From Rhodosorus marinus (Eukaryota; Rhodophyta; Stylonematophyceae; Stylonematales; Stylonemataceae), in NCBI GenBank assembly GCA_029953675.1, contig JAMWBK010000007.1, positions 744,001-808,000 on the forward strand: a stretch of DNA of 64,000 nucleotides, given 5' to 3'. Below the pieces are notes generated by a model. That model made no database searches. It was not told the origin of the DNA and saw only the letters and a program-made list of their open reading frames with translations. Positions 60,431-64,000 of this stretch are shown in pieces (position 1 is the stretch's first letter; each line of letters begins with the position of its first letter). The position numbers and the translations under genes were made by a program.

Positions 60431-61151
60431 AGAGCCAGACGCTCTTCTGGCATCGTGTAGTTAGGCTGCGCTTGTTGGTTTCGCGTGTTGATCTGCAAAC
60501 GAATCTTGCAAGTCATTCTACAATGGAAAAGTTTACTGCTAAAGAGAAATTAAATCAAACATTCACGCGCAAAGCGCTGTAGCGAGGGTACCGAGCGCCG
60601 CCATTCGCTACGCTCTCGACACGCCCTTTTGTTGGTGTTACCACGAGCACGGATTTGATGTTGGAGGCGCGGTCTGTTGCAGTCGTCTTTTCTTGGATTT
60701 CCCTTGGATTTTTTCTTCAGTTTCCGAATAATCATCATCATCGCCAGCCTTGGGCAGCTAGCGGTAACCACCGCTATTTCGCCGTCTGAAATGGCATATA
60801 AGGAGGTGATAAACAAGCGTCTGTTGCTAATGGCTTGTGTTGGAATAGGAATTTCTGACAGAGCTATAGAGACCCGTGGAGGCGCACCGTTGCCTTTTAC
60901 TCGACTTTTCCCGATCCAAGCGGGTTCAAATTCGAGCACAAGCCTCCTGCGCTTTAGTCTGAATCCGGATGACTAGAACGATGGTCAGCCTCCATCGCTT
61001 GCGAAACGATAGGGTTTTGTCTTTGTGTGTTTTTTTTTAATTAGAAAGAATATTGTTATTCAAAGTTGTAGGGTTTTCGTTGCTAACGTTGTTATGGATC
61101 AGTCAGTCTGTTAGGGTACTCCTCTAAACGAGAACAGGACTGAACGAGAGA

Positions 61152-63461
61152 TTACGCGCTCAATTGTTCTGATACTGCTTCTTGCGCTTCTGCGTCGACG
61201 GTCTCCTCCTTGCCTTTTTCGGGGTCTTCCTCAAGAGTAGTCTTCCCGTTGCAAGTAAAGCAGCCCTTCCAAGTGGAGAGCTTCCAGAAATTTGGCCTCA
61301 GGATATCAACAAACTCCTCATCGGTCTGAGCATCGTACTCCCAGAGGTTGATTGTCTTGGGCACCTCAACGTCCTCATCGGTTTTCCCACAGCAGTTGCT
61401 CATCTTTCGTCCGGCGAGGGTTAGGACGTCCAGCCTTCTCTTCGGATGATCCACACGGACGCCAAGGAAGATTACTAAGACTACAGAAGCCAGCGCACAG
61501 ATCCCGAGCCCAGCGAAGCTCTCATACGCACTGTAGCCACAGGGAAGGTACCCAAAGAGGATCGAGATGACGGCGACAACCAATGCGTAGGGGAGCTGGG
61601 TTATGGTGTGATGCATCAGGTCACACCTGCTCGAGATTGCGGACAGGATTGTCGTATCCGAAATCGGGGTGCAGTGGTCTCCGAACACGGAACCAGCGAG
61701 GATGGCGGAGATCGTCAAGGTGAAGATTTCCGCATCATGAGAAGCGTACCACGACGTGGGAACGATGAGCGGGAAGAGGATGCTCATGGTTCCCCAGCTG
61801 GTGCCAGTACAGAAGCTGATGACCGCAGCAATGAGGAACGTCAAGACTGGCAGCGCTCGTGGGTCCAAGTTTCCGGTGAGGGCGCTGGAGAAGAAAATAT
61901 CGGCTCCGCTGTCGGCGATCGCAGCCCCAATCGCCCAGGCGAGGATGAGGACGAGGATAGGCTGGAAGATGCCTCTGATGCCGTCCATGAACGCATCCAG
62001 ATTCTGCTGCATTGTCAGGAGCGGTCGTCCAGGGCAGGCCTTGAACCTCAGCCAGTACATAAACGGGTGTACCAATCTGTCCTGTACGACGTACTGGAAT
62101 CGGTACATGAACCAGGCAACAACCGTAGTGGTGAAGGATCCGTACAAAAGCGCTGCATTCGCATCAGCGTGCCCGAATATGTTCTCCGGTGTCAGCGGCA
62201 GACCCAAGGCGAGCGATGTCGTCCTCCCGGTGAGCATGACCGCGAGAAGCACGATGAAGATGACCAGAACGATCGGGACGACTCCATTCCACCACTTCAG
62301 CGGCGTACTCTCGTCTGGCATCATGGCTTCGTCTTCTTTTTTTCCGTCAACCTTCGCATCATCACGTACGAGCTTGTGTTCGTCCATGGATCGCCTCTCA
62401 GCAACAAGCATCGGTCCAAACTCGCGTTTGGCGATGATCATGAAGAACTGGAAGAACAGCATAATGATCGGGTAAAAACGCGAGGGAATGGTCGCCAGGA
62501 AAACCATATAGCCGTTCGTGCTCACGCCCTCTAGATCCTCTCCTTGTTCGAGGAGCAGATCAATCTGGTCCTGGATCAGCCCAACCTCGAAACCAATCCA
62601 CGACGATATCGGAGCGATCGATGCAACGGGAGATGTTGTGGCGTCTACGAGGAAAGACAGCTTCTCACGACTCACCCACATAGCATCTGAGACGAATCTC
62701 ATCGTGTTGCCTAAGATCAACGTGTTGGCGTAGCTGTCAAAGAAGATGACGAATCCAATGAAGAAGATAACCAGCTGAACGGTCATTCGAGTCTTGGCAA
62801 ACTTTTTGAAGATCTCAGCAATGCCAAAGCTCCCACCGGACCTGGAGATGCACGCAATCAGGCCGCTGAGGAACCATGTGAAGAGGATGACAAATGCATG
62901 ATCAACATCGCCCAAAGATTCCACCAAGTAAGTGTCCAGCACACGGAGGAACGCCTGGAACGGATCATAGTGTGAAACAATGAACGCTGCCGTGAAGATG
63001 CCAATGTACAGAGCGTATAGAACCTCTCTCGTCCAGACCGCAACAATAATGACCAAGATTGGGGAGAGGAGGGTGACCGCACCCGGGATGAACCAGAGCG
63101 AAGCCGTGGCAGACTCTACGGTTGAAAAGTCGGAGCTCAAAGAGTTCTCAACGGTCACGTCCTGCGCGTCCAGGCCCGTAACCAGCAGCTCCTTGATATA
63201 GATCGTTGACCGCAGCAATCCATATTCGTCGTAGAGAGCCACAGCGTGGTTTCCGATAATTTCATTGTTCCAAAGCACCCTCGAGTATAGCGTGCTGCTG
63301 GCATCGTACGTTGTCTCATTTGAATATTCCAGGGACACGGTCAAACTGAACTCGACGTTATCCACGTACACAGGCCGAAGGTTGTCAAAAACAATTGCAG
63401 GAGGACTGGTCACAGCCAGCCCTACCGCCAGAGAAAATAGTACCAGATAACCAGACTTCAT
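61152..63461 (-). CDS. NhaC-type Na+/H+ antiporter
   Basis: 769 aa. A signal peptide (residues 1-18) is followed by about 110 residues of extracytosolic, beta-rich sequence (VFDNLRPVYVDNVEFSLTVS), then the Na_H_antiporter family core with about a dozen membrane segments. Family marks: FDSYANTLILGNTMRFVSD, ISSWIGFEVGL, SFCTGTSWGTMSILFPL and SVFGDHCTPISDTTILS, the last with the charged and polar residues of the ion site. A cytosolic tail rich in Glu/Asp ends the protein. It is longer than bacterial NhaC (about 450-550 aa) at both ends. It should exchange Na+ for H+ across the plasma or an inner membrane; the signal peptide favours the secretory route. Confidence 0.9.
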   Translation of the reverse strand: MKSGYLVLFSLAVGLAVTSPPAIVFDNLRPVYVDNVEFSLTVSLEYSNETTYDASSTLYSRVLWNNEIIGNHAVALYDEYGLLRSTIYIKELLVTGLDAQDVTVENSLSSDFSTVESATASLWFIPGAVTLLSPILVIIVAVWTREVLYALYIGIFTAAFIVSHYDPFQAFLRVLDTYLVESLGDVDHAFVILFTWFLSGLIACISRSGGSFGIAEIFKKFAKTRMTVQLVIFFIGFVIFFDSYANTLILGNTMRFVSDAMWVSREKLSFLVDATTSPVASIAPISSWIGFEVGLIQDQIDLLLEQGEDLEGVSTNGYMVFLATIPSRFYPIIMLFFQFFMIIAKREFGPMLVAERRSMDEHKLVRDDAKVDGKKEDEAMMPDESTPLKWWNGVVPIVLVIFIVLLAVMLTGRTTSLALGLPLTPENIFGHADANAALLYGSFTTTVVAWFMYRFQYVVQDRLVHPFMYWLRFKACPGRPLLTMQQNLDAFMDGIRGIFQPILVLILAWAIGAAIADSGADIFFSSALTGNLDPRALPVLTFLIAAVISFCTGTSWGTMSILFPLIVPTSWYASHDAEIFTLTISAILAGSVFGDHCTPISDTTILSAISSRCDLMHHTITQLPYALVVAVISILFGYLPCGYSAYESFAGLGICALASVVLVIFLGVRVDHPKRRLDVLTLAGRKMSNCCGKTDEDVEVPKTINLWEYDAQTDEEFVDILRPNFWKLSTWKGCFTCNGKTTLEEDPEKGKEETVDAEAQEAVSEQLSA

Positions 63462-64000
63462 CTTTGCGTTTGTTCTCTAACATCAGATGAACTGGTTTGA
63501 TATCTTGTTGTAGCCTTCCCTGCGGATGTCTGTTGTCATCGCATTCGACAGGGTGCTTTTATGCCAGTCTATTCCAGCAGGAAATCGACTTGATCTTGAT
63601 CGGTATTTCATCTCAGATGAAATCGTGGAGGTCTCTGCTCTCAACGGCAGGGACTTTCAGTAAATCGAAAATACAAAATTTGACCCATTTCAGGCGATAG
63701 TTTCTTATCACACTATCCGTAAAAACTTCGTTACAGCTTTTCATTTCGCCAAAACAAAGACTTTGATGGGCACAAGAGCTTGCAGATCGAAAACCAGCAG
63801 ACGACAAGAGGGAAAACCGCTGTGCGCATCTTCTCTTCGAAACCCCAATGGGATCTCCTCTCTATCGCCCCTTCGTCCAATGGATCGCTTCATCAGCCTG
63901 TGAGAAAACTCAGGCTTCAGAAAAACTCATTAGAAACGCATCATCGCAGAGAGCTCCCCCCTACGGGCTAGGCCCACGCGCGAGGTCTCATAAAAATCCT
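63462..64000. other. 5' flank of the antiporter gene
   Basis: No gene or strong promoter motif recognised; it runs to the end of the window. Confidence 0.5.

Larger units (their letters stand above)
59524..61151. other. Spacer with inverted retroelement fossils
   Basis: Contains an FRERPDRL-type fossil (59884-59976, +), RT fossils in opposite directions at 60016-60260 (-) and 60290-60430 (+), and a stretch near 60840-60900 that matches the 298-bp segment of the array. A T-run at 61029 precedes the antiporter 3' region. No intact gene. Confidence 0.55.

Noticed and set aside
61608-62534. 308-aa open frame on the plus strand
   Set aside because: It lies wholly antisense to the antiporter gene and is low in hydrophobic order; it is a shadow of the GC-rich coding strand.

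Overview
This is nuclear DNA from a eukaryote. The genes are single transcription units with TATA boxes and no operons. Three-part evidence for introns comes from a fibrillarin gene split by five GT/AG introns of 67-92 nt and a CX9C gene with one 93-nt intron. An LdpA-type iron-sulfur protein of cyanobacterial ancestry implies a plastid, so a unicellular alga is the best guess, possibly of the red lineage. The species cannot be fixed from the window. No tRNA, rRNA or CRISPR array was recognised.

Left flank (1-7.6 kb): fossil retroelement tails, a class 3 lipase with an EF-hand (+), a six-exon fibrillarin gene (-), and a degenerate tandem repeat of about 155 bp.

Centre (7.6-50.2 kb): five tandem copies of one unit of about 8.6-9 kb. 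Each unit carries three genes for small secreted proteins of 228 aa made of a signal peptide and one Spondin_N domain. The order is always one A-type gene (+), then two B-type genes head to head (-, +). Of the 15 array loci, 4 A and 7 B genes are open. One A gene has a stop in its signal peptide, one B gene has three lesions, and two B genes are reduced to 3' stubs by deletions of about 2-3 kb. The two B genes of one unit resemble each other more than those of other units, which points to gene conversion or palindrome-based copying. Unit 4 holds a hAT-like DNA transposon of about 1.78 kb and unit 5 a broken non-LTR retroelement of about 2.1 kb. The sister units show both empty sites. Several perfect fold-back hairpins also arose inside the array.

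Right flank (50.2-64 kb): a divergent C-type spondin pseudogene (+), LdpA (-), an AT-rich minisatellite, a twin-CX9C protein like mitoribosomal mS37 (+), thiamine pyrophosphokinase (+), more retroelement fossils and an NhaC-type Na+/H+ antiporter (-). The spondin genes share a promoter layout (TATA box 114-130 bp before the ATG) and probably form one co-regulated secreted-protein family. The flanking genes are unrelated housekeeping genes.
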